Below are positions 1-9,031 of a stretch of DNA of 64,000 bases, piece after piece (position 1 is the first letter of the stretch; each line of letters starts with the position of its first letter). Both the position numbers and the translations under genes were made by a program. The notes beneath the pieces are model-generated. The model did no database searches. It saw only the letters and a list, made by a program, of their open reading frames with translations, and was not told the origin of the DNA. Source of the stretch: Terrimonas sp964445775 (GTDB lineage: Bacteria; Bacteroidota; Bacteroidia; Chitinophagales; Chitinophagaceae); assembly GCA_964445775.1 (NCBI GenBank), contig CAYUMH010000006.1:25258-89257 (forward strand), given 5' to 3'.

Positions 1-1167
1 ATTTCTAAGGTAGGCCAGGTGAATATTGCTCCTTATGCATTGTACAGTACCTTCTCCCAGGGTGCAGGCTTCCCTTACGCGATAGGCCCGGGTTTCAGCA
101 TGGATAACAGGATGGTAAACCAGGGATTGAAACCAGAGATGACAACTTCTATTGAATTTGGTTTGGATGCCGAATTGCTGGACAGAAGGATCAATGCCGG
201 TATTACTTATTACAAATCGAATACTGTTGACCAGACAGTTCCTACCGGCGTATCACTGGCAACCGGTTATTCTTCCCTGTTGCAAAATACCGGTGAGGTT
301 TCTGTAGAAGGTCTTGAAACTGTATTGCATTACACACCGTTGCGTAACCGTGACTGGACCATCACTTTCGGTGGTAACTATACTTATACTGATAATAAAG
401 TGGTTTCTATTAGTGCTGACCAGGAGAGACTGGGTCTGTCTACAGGTGGCGCAGCCCAGGTATATGCTGTACCCGGACAGGCATTCCCTGTATTAATGGG
501 TAATGATTATGCCCGTGACGCACAGGGACGTGTGATTGTAGATATGATCACCGGTTATCCGCAGGTTGATAATACCTTACGTGTTTTAGGTAATACTGTA
601 CCTAAACACAGGTTAGGCTTAGACCTGGAAGTAAAATACAAAAGCTGGCGTTTATGGGTGTTAGCAGAGCACCGCTCCGGTTACGATATTTATCATAACG
701 GTGGTTCTACCATGGACTTCTCCGGTTCTTCTATCCGCACCGTAGAGTTTAACAGGGACCGTTTTGTATTCCCTAATTCTGTTTATGAAGATCCTAATCG
801 TCCTGGTACATACATTGAAAATAAAGATGTACTGGTTCGTGACGGCGGTTCAGGCTTTTGGGCCAATGGTGATGGTGACTACAATATGAACGTAGCAACC
901 AATTATATTGTAAAAGGAGATTTCTGGAAAATCAGGGAAGTTTCTTTATCGTACGATGTTCCCCGGAATGTTGTTTCGAAAGTGAAATTTGTAAAAGGCG
1001 CTACCATTAGTTTACAAGGACGTAATTTATTCCTGTGGACGCCTAAGTCGAATATTTACACTGACCCGGAATATAATTTCAGTGATAGTAATGCAATTGG
1101 TGTAACCACCTTAAGTCAGTCACCGCCCTCTCGTTATTATGGTGCTACGATTGCAGTTACATTCTAA
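1..1167 (+). CDS. SusC/RagA-family TonB-linked outer membrane protein, C-terminal part
   Basis: The reading frame is open from base 1, so the gene begins outside the window and only the last 388 residues or so are seen. These are beta-barrel sequence: alternating aromatic and polar strands, glycine-rich turns (GGNYTYTDNK) and a terminal strand ending YYGATIAVTF, as in SusC/RagA porins that import oligosaccharides or peptides with TonB energy. A SusD-like lipoprotein gene follows after 22 bases, which is the standard SusC-SusD pair. The GTG at base 19 is internal, not the real start. The substrate cannot be read from this fragment. Confidence 0.93.
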   Translation: MSKVGQVNIAPYALYSTFSQGAGFPYAIGPGFSMDNRMVNQGLKPEMTTSIEFGLDAELLDRRINAGITYYKSNTVDQTVPTGVSLATGYSSLLQNTGEVSVEGLETVLHYTPLRNRDWTITFGGNYTYTDNKVVSISADQERLGLSTGGAAQVYAVPGQAFPVLMGNDYARDAQGRVIVDMITGYPQVDNTLRVLGNTVPKHRLGLDLEVKYKSWRLWVLAEHRSGYDIYHNGGSTMDFSGSSIRTVEFNRDRFVFPNSVYEDPNRPGTYIENKDVLVRDGGSGFWANGDGDYNMNVATNYIVKGDFWKIREVSLSYDVPRNVVSKVKFVKGATISLQGRNLFLWTPKSNIYTDPEYNFSDSNAIGVTTLSQSPPSRYYGATIAVTF

Positions 1168-1189
1168 AACGGAATTAAAAAATAATTAC

Positions 1190-2824
1190 ATGAAAAAATT
1201 GAAATATATAATTGTTGCGTCCATTGCGATTAGCACAATGGGGTCTTGCAAAAAGTTTTTGGATATTAATAAAAACCCGAATTCGGCAACAGAAAGTACG
1301 CCCGAGCTGGTATTGCCACAAGCTTTAACCACTACCGGCGGTTCAATGGTAGGGTATAATTCCTACGGTGGCTGGCAGGTAGGGTATATGGCGAATGCCG
1401 GTGGTTTCGGCGGCTTTGGTTCTGCCTTAACCTATAACTGGGGCCAGAATGATTATACCGGTTTATGGGGTTTGTATGATAACTTACAGGATTACCAGTA
1501 CATTTTAGAAAAAACAGAAGGCGATCCTTTATATGCAAACTATAATGCCATTGCCCGTATTATGAAAGCAATGGGCTTCCAGATGCTGGTAGACCAGTAC
1601 AATAATATTCCTTATACCAATGCGTTAAAGGGAAGTGCGAATGTGGCACCCTCTTATGATAATGCGGAAGATGTTTACCGTGATCTGTACAGCCAGTTAG
1701 ACCAGGCCATTACAACCATTAATAATGCGGCTTCACAGTTTCCGCTGAATCCGGGCACTACCTCATTTGGTTCTGCCGATCCGATCTTCAAAGGGAATAT
1801 GACATCCTGGAAACAACTGGCCAATACCCTGAAGTTGAAATTACTGATACGTGCTTCAGCTAAATCTACCTTCTCGGGTGTTACACCATCTTTTGATGCA
1901 GCAGGCTTTATCACTGCTGATGTGATCTCCAACCCCGGTTACGGTAAAGTGGATGGTCAGCAAAACCCGATGTGGTCAACCTATCATAGTTCTGTTGCAG
2001 GAGCTTCTGCACAAAGCGGACGTTCAAATATCACTACCAACTATGTGGTTACTTTTTATAACGGTGTTAAACTGTTAGATGCCAACAGGGCTAAAGCTAT
2101 TTATCGTGGCGGTACTTCTCCTGTAAGGAACCAGTTAGGTATTACAGATGATAATGTTCCTGAAGCACCCGCTAATGGCCCGGTATGGTTTAGCGGCAAC
2201 GGCAGCACTTTTGCCTTTGGTGATGATCCTGATGGTACCACAGCTGCGAAATCGGCGGTAGGTATTCTGAAAGGCCGTAATATGGGTATGGTGATCATGC
2301 TGGCTGCAGAGAGTTATTTCTTACAGGCAGAGGCGCGTGTAAAAGGTATTTTAGCCAGTGGTGCTACTGCCAAAGATCTGTTTGAAGACGGGATCGAAGC
2401 CTCTTTCACTTATCTCTATAAAAACTCAACCGGTAATATCGGGCCTAACCCGCTTAACCTGACCAATCCTGTGGCAGATGCAGCCAGTTATTTAACGGAT
2501 AATACAACAAGCAGGCTGGTGAATTTTAACCTGGCTGTTACCAATGCGGAAAAGCTGGAAGCGATTATCACACAAAAATATATTGCATTGAACTTTATTC
2601 ACGGCCATGAAGCGTGGAATGAGTTCCGCAGAACCGGTTATCCCACAATATCCGGAACTGGTGCCAATACTACTTTTGTGTCGGTATTATCAGCGGCAAC
2701 TACCCCTGATAAATTATTGGGACGTGTTCAGTACCCTGCTTCAGAATACCAGATCAATTCAAAAAATGTTCCTTCCGGCATTACTGTTTTCGGATCTTAT
2801 GTTTTCTGGGACAGGAGAAATTAA
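1190..2824 (+). CDS. SusD/RagB-family nutrient-binding outer membrane lipoprotein
   Basis: This 544-residue lipoprotein should form the surface lid on the SusC barrel encoded just upstream. The N-terminus is a lipoprotein signal with the lipobox STMGSC near residue 17, followed by FLDINKNPNSAT, typical of the SusD-like_2 type. ATG 1190 is chosen because it gives the signal peptide; an earlier in-frame codon at 1139 would lie inside the SusC gene. Later segments (AESYFLQAEARVKG, HGHEAWNEFRRTGYP) match the TPR-like helices and C-terminal block of the family. The ligand is unknown; no glycoside hydrolase is linked within the window. Confidence 0.93.
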   Translation: MKKLKYIIVASIAISTMGSCKKFLDINKNPNSATESTPELVLPQALTTTGGSMVGYNSYGGWQVGYMANAGGFGGFGSALTYNWGQNDYTGLWGLYDNLQDYQYILEKTEGDPLYANYNAIARIMKAMGFQMLVDQYNNIPYTNALKGSANVAPSYDNAEDVYRDLYSQLDQAITTINNAASQFPLNPGTTSFGSADPIFKGNMTSWKQLANTLKLKLLIRASAKSTFSGVTPSFDAAGFITADVISNPGYGKVDGQQNPMWSTYHSSVAGASAQSGRSNITTNYVVTFYNGVKLLDANRAKAIYRGGTSPVRNQLGITDDNVPEAPANGPVWFSGNGSTFAFGDDPDGTTAAKSAVGILKGRNMGMVIMLAAESYFLQAEARVKGILASGATAKDLFEDGIEASFTYLYKNSTGNIGPNPLNLTNPVADAASYLTDNTTSRLVNFNLAVTNAEKLEAIITQKYIALNFIHGHEAWNEFRRTGYPTISGTGANTTFVSVLSAATTPDKLLGRVQYPASEYQINSKNVPSGITVFGSYVFWDRRN

Positions 2825-2848
2825 TTGGCCCTTTTAAAATAAAAAATT

Positions 2849-3784
2849 ATGCGTAAAATAAAATTATCACTTGCAATTGGTTTTGCCGTAGTGGCGGGCT
2901 TAACCTCATGTTTGAAAGAGGATACCATTCTTTCAAAAAAAGAATCCAACAACGCTGTTGAGATTTATAATAATGTACCGGGTACCATTGTATCAGATGT
3001 ATCAAGCTTATACCCGCTTTATTCAGAGGCATTTGATGTAGTGGCTTCAGCGCCTTATATTTTCCGGGTTAGTTATTCCGGTGCCGATGTGGCACCCCAG
3101 GATATAACTGTGACCCTGGACCAGGACCCTGCAGCACTGGATTATTATAATGAAGAATTTGATAAACACTTTGAAGTACTGCCTGCGAGTAAATACACTA
3201 TTGCCAGCTGGACTGCCACCATTAAAAAAGGGCAAAGAATAGCGGAGATACCGGTTGTATTTAAAACAGACCAGTTTGACCTGAGCAAATCATATGCTAT
3301 TCCTTTAAAGATCGTTTCTGCTTCGTATGGGACAATTAGTAAAAACTATGGTACGGTGATTTTTGAGATCATTGCCAAGAATAAGTATGACGGTAAATAT
3401 AAAGGCAATGGTTTTACCTTTATGGGTAATACCAATACGACGGCTCCTTATTTATGGTCCATTGATTGTGCCTGGGACCTGAACCTGACTACCACAGGCG
3501 CCAACTCTGTATATATGGACGCTAAACCAGTATACAGGGGCGGAAGTATTATATTCTTTGGTGGTATTTATCCCAATATCGTTTTTGACCCTGCTACTGA
3601 TAAAGTAACTGCTGTAAATGCGGCGGGTCCGGGTAACGGGTATAATTATACCTTCCCCGCAGTACAAACCCCAACCTACAACAGCCGTTATGATGCTGCC
3701 ACGAAAACAATTTATATAAGCTATAATCTTATTAACACAACATGGTATGCTACAGATACTTTAGTGTATTGTGGCCCAAGGTAA
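2849..3784 (+). CDS. DUF1735-type lipoprotein of the SusCD locus
   Basis: The 311-residue product starts with a lipoprotein signal (lipobox LTSC near residue 21) followed by a beta-rich domain resembling DUF1735 (BT_3987-like N-terminal domain). The N-terminal domain has the usual pattern of hydrophobic strands around VTLDQDPAALDYYNEE and IPVVFKTDQFDLSKSYAIPLKI. Such lipoproteins often follow susCD and are thought to be surface glycan-binding partners. It lies 24 bases after the SusD-like gene on the same strand and is followed by a strong hairpin terminator, so it should be the last gene of the operon. Binding function is inferred from context. Confidence 0.8.
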   Translation: MRKIKLSLAIGFAVVAGLTSCLKEDTILSKKESNNAVEIYNNVPGTIVSDVSSLYPLYSEAFDVVASAPYIFRVSYSGADVAPQDITVTLDQDPAALDYYNEEFDKHFEVLPASKYTIASWTATIKKGQRIAEIPVVFKTDQFDLSKSYAIPLKIVSASYGTISKNYGTVIFEIIAKNKYDGKYKGNGFTFMGNTNTTAPYLWSIDCAWDLNLTTTGANSVYMDAKPVYRGGSIIFFGGIYPNIVFDPATDKVTAVNAAGPGNGYNYTFPAVQTPTYNSRYDAATKTIYISYNLINTTWYATDTLVYCGPR

Positions 3785-3808
3785 TAGTATAACACATACT
3801 GCTTAGTA

Positions 3809-3834
3809 AAGGGTACCTGAGGGTACCCTTTTTT
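3809..3834 (+). terminator. Rho-independent terminator after the SusCD operon
   Basis: A 9-bp perfect stem (AAGGGTACC / GGTACCCTT, loop TGAG) is followed by TTTT. It sits 24 bases after the stop codon of the DUF1735 lipoprotein. Confidence 0.88.
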
Positions 3835-3887
3835 ATTACGCTGTTTTGGTGTTTTCTTTTCCTACCTTCGTTCCAAAAGAATTTTAC

Positions 3888-4202
3888 ATGTCAGATCAAG
3901 TGCAACAACCCAACCAGTTGAATATTGAAATATCAGAAGAAGTAGCAGAAGGTAACTATGCCAACCTGGCTATTATAACCCATTCTCATGCAGAATTTGT
4001 TGTAGATTTTGTAAACGTAATGCCCGGTACCCCAAAAAGTAAAGTAAAATCACGTATTATACTCACACCGCAGCATGCCAAGCGTTTGATGAAGGCCCTG
4101 ATAGATAACGTGGAGAAATTTGAAACTGTAAATGGGGTGATTAAGGACCTGGATGAAGTACAGATACCTTTGAATTTTGGTGGACCGACGGCGCAGGCAT
4201 AA
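3888..4202 (+). CDS. DUF3467 domain protein
   Basis: This 104-residue protein has no signal peptide or membrane segment. The core (EGNYANLAIITHSHAEFVVDFVNVMPG, shown here only by its ends, then SRIILTPQHAKRLMKAL) is the DUF3467 signature, a small family common in Bacteroidota with no established role. ATG 3888 gives the usual start MSDQ; an earlier in-frame codon at 3846 would add an implausible leader. It stands alone between the SusCD terminator and an orphan secreted-protein gene. A TACCTTCG box at 3863-3870 resembles the Bacteroidota -7 element. Confidence 0.85.
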   Translation: MSDQVQQPNQLNIEISEEVAEGNYANLAIITHSHAEFVVDFVNVMPGTPKSKVKSRIILTPQHAKRLMKALIDNVEKFETVNGVIKDLDEVQIPLNFGGPTAQA

Positions 4203-4237
4203 ATTTCACGAACCTGCCATATTTAAATACTAGTTTT

Positions 4238-4666
4238 ATGAAAAGACTATTTTTTTTCCTCTTTTGTTTAGGACTGCTAACTATAGTTACGACTTCTTTT
4301 AAAACAAAGGAACACAAAAAGCTTTGTGGTAATCCTTTTTATGTCAGGAATACTACGGCATATCCTGTTAAGAATGTAACTTTTTTTTACACAGGAGCTC
4401 CGACTACATCCATTAATAATATTTCTGCTTATTCTACATCTCCGTATTCCGGAAACATGGCCGGAGACCGTGATATGTCTTTGATAATTGAAACGGTTCC
4501 ACCTGGAGGACTTTATGTTAAAGTTTGGAATATTGATACAAATGTTTTGTTGGATTGTTTTTTTGTGGGCACCGGGTCTTCTTCGCCCTTTGTTTCTTTA
4601 AACACAATTTTTGTGAATTGTGGAGCTGGTTTGATTGAAGTAGAAATAACCAGGGCGTCTTGTTAG
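4238..4666 (+). CDS. Secreted hypothetical protein
   Basis: I do not recognise this 142-residue product. It begins with a clear signal peptide (MKRLFFFLFCLGLLTIVTTS) and the mature part is rich in Thr, Ser, Asn and aromatic residues. It has four Cys (in KLCGNPF, LLDCFF, VNCGAG and the C-terminal RASC) that could form two disulfides in the periplasm. The DNA is visibly more T-rich than the neighbouring genes, with long T runs, which may point to relaxed selection or recent arrival. It ends 12 bases from the convergent radC gene. No partner gene is suggested by the context. Confidence 0.65.
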   Translation: MKRLFFFLFCLGLLTIVTTSFKTKEHKKLCGNPFYVRNTTAYPVKNVTFFYTGAPTTSINNISAYSTSPYSGNMAGDRDMSLIIETVPPGGLYVKVWNIDTNVLLDCFFVGTGSSSPFVSLNTIFVNCGAGLIEVEITRASC

Positions 4667-4678
4667 AGGATTGGACCA

Positions 4679-5371
4679 TTATATCAGTCCAGCTTCTACA
4701 AAACTATAATAACCGTTATCGCTTACAATAATGTGGTCCAGGAGTTTTATATCAAGATAACCTGCTGCTTCAAGCAGTCTTTCGGTTAAGTTTTTATCGG
4801 ATTGACTGGGTTTAAGATTGCCCGACGGGTGGTTATGACTGAGGATAATACTAACGGCATTGGTTTCCAATGCCTTTTTTAATATGATCTTGGGGTCAAC
4901 AACCGTACTGGTGATGCCTCCTTCGCTGACTATTTCAAAACGGATGATCTTATTGGAACGGTTCAGGTAGAGCACCGCAAATACCTCGTGTTTTAAATCA
5001 CCAAGTTTTAGCTGCAGCCATTTGGCACATTCGGCAGTACTATTTACCAGGTCCTTGGGTAACAGATCGGTAGCCAGCCTGCGTTTACCCAGTTCCAGTG
5101 CGGCCAGCAGCGTAACCGCCTTGGCTTCGCCGATACCTTTTATTTTTACCAGGTCATTTATACCAAGCTTTCCCAGTTCCTGCAGGTTTTCCTTACCCAG
5201 GCGTAATATTTCCTGTGCAATATCCAATGCCGATTTTTTATAGGTACCCTTGTGAATAAGAATAGCCAGTAGCTCTGAGTTGCTCAGGTTTTTAGCACCC
5301 AGGGTAAGTAGTTTTTCGCGGGGCCGGTCGTCTTTTGCCCATTCTTTTATAGGGTAGTTTTGCTCTTGCAT
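4679..5371 (-). CDS. radC: RadC-family JAB-domain protein
   Basis: The 230-residue protein has the usual RadC layout. An N-terminal UPF0758 segment (IKEWAKDDRPREKLL) is followed by a helix-hairpin-helix around residues 65-90 (LVKIKGIGEAKA). The C-terminal JAB/MPN domain carries the metal site HNHPSGNLKPSQSD (H-x-H-x7-S-x2-D) near residue 175, with the catalytic-type Glu in HEVF. The cellular role is unclear despite the historical name 'DNA repair protein'. Length is normal. It is transcribed alone on the minus strand. Confidence 0.95.
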   Translation of the reverse strand: MQEQNYPIKEWAKDDRPREKLLTLGAKNLSNSELLAILIHKGTYKKSALDIAQEILRLGKENLQELGKLGINDLVKIKGIGEAKAVTLLAALELGKRRLATDLLPKDLVNSTAECAKWLQLKLGDLKHEVFAVLYLNRSNKIIRFEIVSEGGITSTVVDPKIILKKALETNAVSIILSHNHPSGNLKPSQSDKNLTERLLEAAGYLDIKLLDHIIVSDNGYYSFVEAGLI

Positions 5372-5463
5372 ACTTTCAATTTAACAAATAATTTTGTATT
5401 CTCCTTTTATTGCAAAAAGATCGAATATGTAATGAAAGGCAGGAAAACCATAAATCTGATATC

Positions 5464-5694
5464 ATGAAACCCCGTAATTTAACTGCTGTAGGAGCCCTGC
5501 ATCCTATTTTATTTTTTGCAACCGTTTACATCGTTGCCCTTTTTCTCTCTGTATTTATTTGCACCGCTATTTTTAAAAGTATAAATGACCGTTCAATAGG
5601 GGAGTATTCAAAACCTGCAGAACCGTCTACTGCCAAGGCTTCCGGGGTTAAGCTACCGGCTGCAACCATGAGTGCAGTAGTTGCATTACGCTAA
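5464..5694 (+). CDS. Small single-pass membrane protein, hypothetical
   Basis: This 76-residue product has one strongly hydrophobic helix around residues 10-35 (HPILFFATVYIVALFLSVFI) and a polar, Ala/Ser/Pro-rich tail. ATG 5464 (MKPRNLTAVG) is preferred. An in-frame codon at 5410 would add 18 polar residues ahead of the helix. I recognise no family. It lies between radC (divergent) and prs (same strand), and could be an unrelated small gene or a fortuitous open frame. Confidence 0.45.
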   Translation: MKPRNLTAVGALHPILFFATVYIVALFLSVFICTAIFKSINDRSIGEYSKPAEPSTAKASGVKLPAATMSAVVALR

Positions 5695-5770
5695 TTTTTT
5701 TCAGTTTTTATAGCTGGTGGTATGGGTTCATTGGCCCTATATTTATATCTTCGCCACTCATTCTCCAAAC

Positions 5771-6721
5771 ATGCAATCAGCTAAAATATTCTCAGGAACC
5801 GGTTCGCAGGATCTGGCGGCCGAAATCTGCAAGCGTTACGGAACAATTCCCGGGCGAATTAATGTGCAAAAGTTCAGTGATGGTGAAATTTCTCCCAATT
5901 TCTTAGAAAGTGTTCGCGGCGATTATGTGTTCCTGGTACAAAGTACCTTTGCTCCTTCCGAAAACTTTATGGAATTACTCCTGATGATCGATGCGGCCCG
6001 AAGGGCATCGGCTTATAAAGTAATTGCCGTAATTCCTTATTACGGGTATGCCCGCCAGGACCGTAAGGACCGCCCCCGGGTAGCCATTGGCAGTAAATTA
6101 GTGGCCAATATGTTAACCGCAGCTGGTGCTGACAGGGTGATAACCATGGACTTACATGCTCCGCAGATCCAGGGTTACTTTGATATCCCGGTGGACCACC
6201 TGGACAGTCATGCAGTTTTTATCCCTTATATTGAAAATTTACGCCTGGAAAACCTTACCTTTGCGGCCCCTGACGTAGGAGCAACCAACCGTATACGGGA
6301 AATTGCCAATTATTTTGGGGCAGAAATGGTGATCTGCGATAAACATCGCAAACGTGCCAATGAAATTGCAAGCATGGTGGTGATTGGTGATGTTACCGAT
6401 AAGGACATTGTTATTATTGATGACATTTGTGATACTGGCGGAACCCTTGCAAAAAGTGCCGCTCTTTTAAAGGAAAAAGGTGCCCGTAGTGTGAGGGCCA
6501 TGATTACCCACCCGGTACTCAGCGGCAAAGCCTACGAAAACATTGAGAACAGCGTACTGGAAGAGTTGATCGTATGTGATACTATTCCGATCCGCAAACA
6601 AAGCGAGAAGATAAAAGTAATATCTGTTGCCGAGTTGTTTGCTGTAGCAATACGTAATGCCTTTGAAAATAAAAGTATTACAAGCTTATTTGTTCATTCC
6701 CAAAGACGCACCAGCCTGTAA
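5771..6721 (+). CDS. prs: Ribose-phosphate pyrophosphokinase
   Basis: The enzyme makes PRPP from ribose 5-phosphate and ATP for purine, pyrimidine, His, Trp and NAD synthesis in the cytoplasm. The 316-residue length is normal. Family motifs are present: KFSDGEISPN near the N-terminus, the ATP-binding region YYGYARQDRK, the metal-binding DLHAPQIQGYF and the PRPP loop VIIDDICDTGGTL near residue 220. ATG 5771 starts MQSAKIFSG, the standard N-terminus; the upstream in-frame codon at 5717 adds an unrelated leader. A TATCTTCG box at 5746-5753 could be the -7 element. It is followed by rplY and pth. Confidence 0.97.
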   Translation: MQSAKIFSGTGSQDLAAEICKRYGTIPGRINVQKFSDGEISPNFLESVRGDYVFLVQSTFAPSENFMELLLMIDAARRASAYKVIAVIPYYGYARQDRKDRPRVAIGSKLVANMLTAAGADRVITMDLHAPQIQGYFDIPVDHLDSHAVFIPYIENLRLENLTFAAPDVGATNRIREIANYFGAEMVICDKHRKRANEIASMVVIGDVTDKDIVIIDDICDTGGTLAKSAALLKEKGARSVRAMITHPVLSGKAYENIENSVLEELIVCDTIPIRKQSEKIKVISVAELFAVAIRNAFENKSITSLFVHSQRRTSL

Positions 6722-6811
6722 GAAGGTATAGGGTTGTAAGGTGGAAGGGTGAAGGTGTGAACGAAGCTGATAATTTAAGAACTAAGAATTTTATTCATAA
6801 AACAAACAAAA

Positions 6812-7390
6812 ATGAAAACAATTACAATCGAAGGGAACTTGAGGACCGACTTTGGCAAATCAGCCACCCGCCAGCTTCGCTCTCAGGGTCAGGTGCCTGG
6901 TGTAATTTACGGGGGTGCTCAGGAGATTAATTTTTACGCTCCTGCTGCGGCTTTCAAACACTTTGTGTACACACCCAGCTTCCAGATCGCTGAGGTTAAA
7001 TTAGATGGTAAAACTTACAGAACCATCTTAAAAGACTTACAGTTTGATAAAGTAACTGATGTGTTAACCCATATCGACCTGTTGGAATTAGTTGAAGACA
7101 AAAAAGTAATAGCTACTATTCCTTTGAACTTTACCGGTACTTCTGCTGGTGTTAAACAAGGCGGTCGTTTTGTTGCTAAATTTAAATCTTTGAAAGTGAA
7201 AACCTTACCAAAGTATTTAAAAGAGCAGATCGAAGTGCCTATCGATACACTGGAGATCAATGGTAATATCCGTGTTGAAGATGTGAAAGAAGAGAACTAC
7301 GAGATCATGAACTCACCACGTATTCCAATTGCGTCGGTAGTAATGACCCGTCAGCTGAAACAGGAAGAAGCTGCTGCAGCAAAAAAATAA
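6812..7390 (+). CDS. rplY: 50S ribosomal protein L25/Ctc
   Basis: L25 binds 5S rRNA in the large ribosomal subunit. The 192-residue product is the long Ctc type. An N-terminal L25 domain (residues 1-90; TDFGKSATRQLRSQGQVPGV, then the conserved ILKDLQFDKVTDVLTHIDLL) is joined to a C-terminal TL5-like beta domain (GTSAGVKQGG, then VPIDTLEINGNIRVEDV). The start ATG is unambiguous. It lies 90 bases after prs and is followed by a strong terminator and then pth, an arrangement widely conserved in bacteria. Confidence 0.96.
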   Translation: MKTITIEGNLRTDFGKSATRQLRSQGQVPGVIYGGAQEINFYAPAAAFKHFVYTPSFQIAEVKLDGKTYRTILKDLQFDKVTDVLTHIDLLELVEDKKVIATIPLNFTGTSAGVKQGGRFVAKFKSLKVKTLPKYLKEQIEVPIDTLEINGNIRVEDVKEENYEIMNSPRIPIASVVMTRQLKQEEAAAAKK

Positions 7391-7416
7391 GCTTATCGCT
7401 TAACCGATATAAAAAG

Positions 7417-7443
7417 TACCTGCATTTATGCAGGTATTTTTTT
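7417..7443 (+). terminator. Rho-independent terminator after rplY
   Basis: An 8-bp stem (TACCTGCA / TGCAGGTA, loop TTTA) is followed by an uninterrupted T run. It lies 26 bases after the rplY stop codon. Confidence 0.92.
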
Positions 7444-7627
7444 GCCCGTACGGCTGGCCCGGTAAAGTTAATACAGGTGAAGGGCTGCACTGCTTAGCCG
7501 TAAATATTCCCCGGCCTCAGGCGGGGATATTGGAGGCGGGCAGTGGACTGGTGCTGAAAAGCGTTACCGGCGCTGACAGCCCCAAATTTCTTTTTAACAA
7601 TAGCCGGGGAGGCGTTTATTTTGCAGT

Positions 7628-8215
7628 ATGAAATTTTTAATTGTAGGACTGGGCAATGCGGGTAACGAGTATGCGCATACCAGGCATAATATTGGTTTTG
7701 ATGTGGTGCATGCTTTTGTGACCAAACACGGCGGTACATTTACGGTAGACCGGCTGGCCTATATGGCCGAGGTAAAATGGAAAGGGAAAATATTTGTTTG
7801 TATATGTCCTACAACGTATATGAACCTGAGCGGCAAGGCCGTTAAATACTGGATGGACAAAGAAAAGATACCTGTGGAGCATGTTTTTGTGATATTGGAT
7901 GACCTGGCCTTACCCCTGAGTAAGTTGCGGGTACGCCCCGAAGGGAGTGATGCCGGACACAACGGACTGAGGAGCATCCAGGCTTTGATCAACAGTACCA
8001 AATACCCCCGTTTGCGCTTTGGCATCGGCAATGATTTTCCCAAAGGGTTGCAGGCCGAATTTGTTTTGGGGAAATGGCTGGAAAATGAACTACCTTTAGT
8101 AAAGAAAAAAATCGACATATCGGTGGAAGTAATTGAGAAGTTCGCCACCATGGGTATCACCCGTGTAATGAATGAAATAAATAATAAGGAATTTTCATTA
8201 TGCGATATGGGCTAG
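7628..8215 (+). CDS. pth: Peptidyl-tRNA hydrolase
   Basis: Pth cleaves peptidyl-tRNA released from stalled ribosomes. The 195-residue sequence starts MKFLIVGLGNAGNEYAHTRHNIGF, quoted here in part, with the catalytic His in RHNIGFD and the substrate-binding Asn in CPTTYMNLSG. DDLALPLSKLRVRPEGSDAG and HNGLRSI follow, and the length is normal. The 237 bases between the rplY stop and this start include the rplY terminator and otherwise carry no supported feature. The 5' leader appears short. Confidence 0.97.
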   Translation: MKFLIVGLGNAGNEYAHTRHNIGFDVVHAFVTKHGGTFTVDRLAYMAEVKWKGKIFVCICPTTYMNLSGKAVKYWMDKEKIPVEHVFVILDDLALPLSKLRVRPEGSDAGHNGLRSIQALINSTKYPRLRFGIGNDFPKGLQAEFVLGKWLENELPLVKKKIDISVEVIEKFATMGITRVMNEINNKEFSLCDMG

Positions 8216-8342
8216 ATTACTTATTTTAGCGTCCCGTCCAACAAAAATCCAGTTGATACATGATTGCCTTATTGGGATAATGCCTGAACAGCAAGACTGT
8301 CATGGCATATATCTTTATATTTAATCATCAACAACCTCTAAC

Positions 8343-8954
8343 ATGAAGATTTTTTGTGTAGGCCGTAATTATACCGAGCACGCAAAAGAATTAAACAACG
8401 CAATTCCAGACGAGCCGGTTATTTTTATGAAACCTAAAAATGCACTGTTACAGTCGCATACACCGTTTTATTACCCCGAATTTACCAACGAGCTGCATTA
8501 CGAATGTGAAATTGTTTTACGTGTATGTAAAAATGGTAAGTACATACAGGACAGGCACGCAGGCAAGTATTATGATGCCATAACTGCCGGGATAGATTTT
8601 ACCGCCCGTGACCTGCAGAACGAATTAAAAGCCAAAGGACTGCCCTGGGAAAGAGCAAAAGCCTGGGATAATTCGGCTGTGATCGGTAGCTGGATACCTG
8701 TTACCGAATTAAAAAATAGAAATGAAATTAATTTCAGCCTGCAAAAGAATAAAGAGCAGGTACAGAAAGGCAATACCAGGGACATGATCTTTGCTTTTGA
8801 TGAAATTGTTTCTTTTATATCCAACTATTTCTCCATTAATATTGGCGATCTTATTTTTACCGGCACACCTGCCGGTGTTGGCGAAGCTGTTGTAGGCGAT
8901 GTGCTGGAAGGTTTTGTTGACGAGAAAAACCTTTTTAGCGTAGAGGTAAAATAA
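8343..8954 (+). CDS. Fumarylacetoacetate hydrolase-family protein
   Basis: The 203-residue protein is a single FAH domain. It has the start KIFCVGRNYTEHAKELN, the metal-binding acidic residues in HYECEIVLRV and GIDFTARDLQ, the KGLPWERAKAWDNSAVIG block and the ending FTGTPAGVGE. Members cleave or decarboxylate small beta-diketo acids such as acylpyruvates or oxaloacetate. The exact substrate cannot be assigned from sequence. It is a monocistronic gene with its own terminator, shared with the convergent pckA. A TATCTTTA box at 8310-8317 may be the -7 element. Confidence 0.92.
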   Translation: MKIFCVGRNYTEHAKELNNAIPDEPVIFMKPKNALLQSHTPFYYPEFTNELHYECEIVLRVCKNGKYIQDRHAGKYYDAITAGIDFTARDLQNELKAKGLPWERAKAWDNSAVIGSWIPVTELKNRNEINFSLQKNKEQVQKGNTRDMIFAFDEIVSFISNYFSINIGDLIFTGTPAGVGEAVVGDVLEGFVDEKNLFSVEVK

Positions 8955-8980
8955 TTTTATTACACAATTATAGTAAATGA

Positions 8981-9014
8981 AAAGCCCCGTTACCATTGTA
9001 ACAGGGCTTTTTTT
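8981..9014. terminator. Bidirectional terminator between the FAH-family gene and pckA
   Basis: The stem AAAGCCC-c-GTTAC / GTAAC-a-GGGCTTT (loop CATT) has a T run on the right and an A run on the left. It can therefore end transcripts from both convergent genes. Confidence 0.9.
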
Positions 9015-9031
9015 CTCTCATGTGTGTAAGC

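Noticed and set aside
7428..7631. 67-codon frame between rplY and pth
   Set aside because: It starts inside the rplY terminator stem and overlaps the pth start; it has no protein character.
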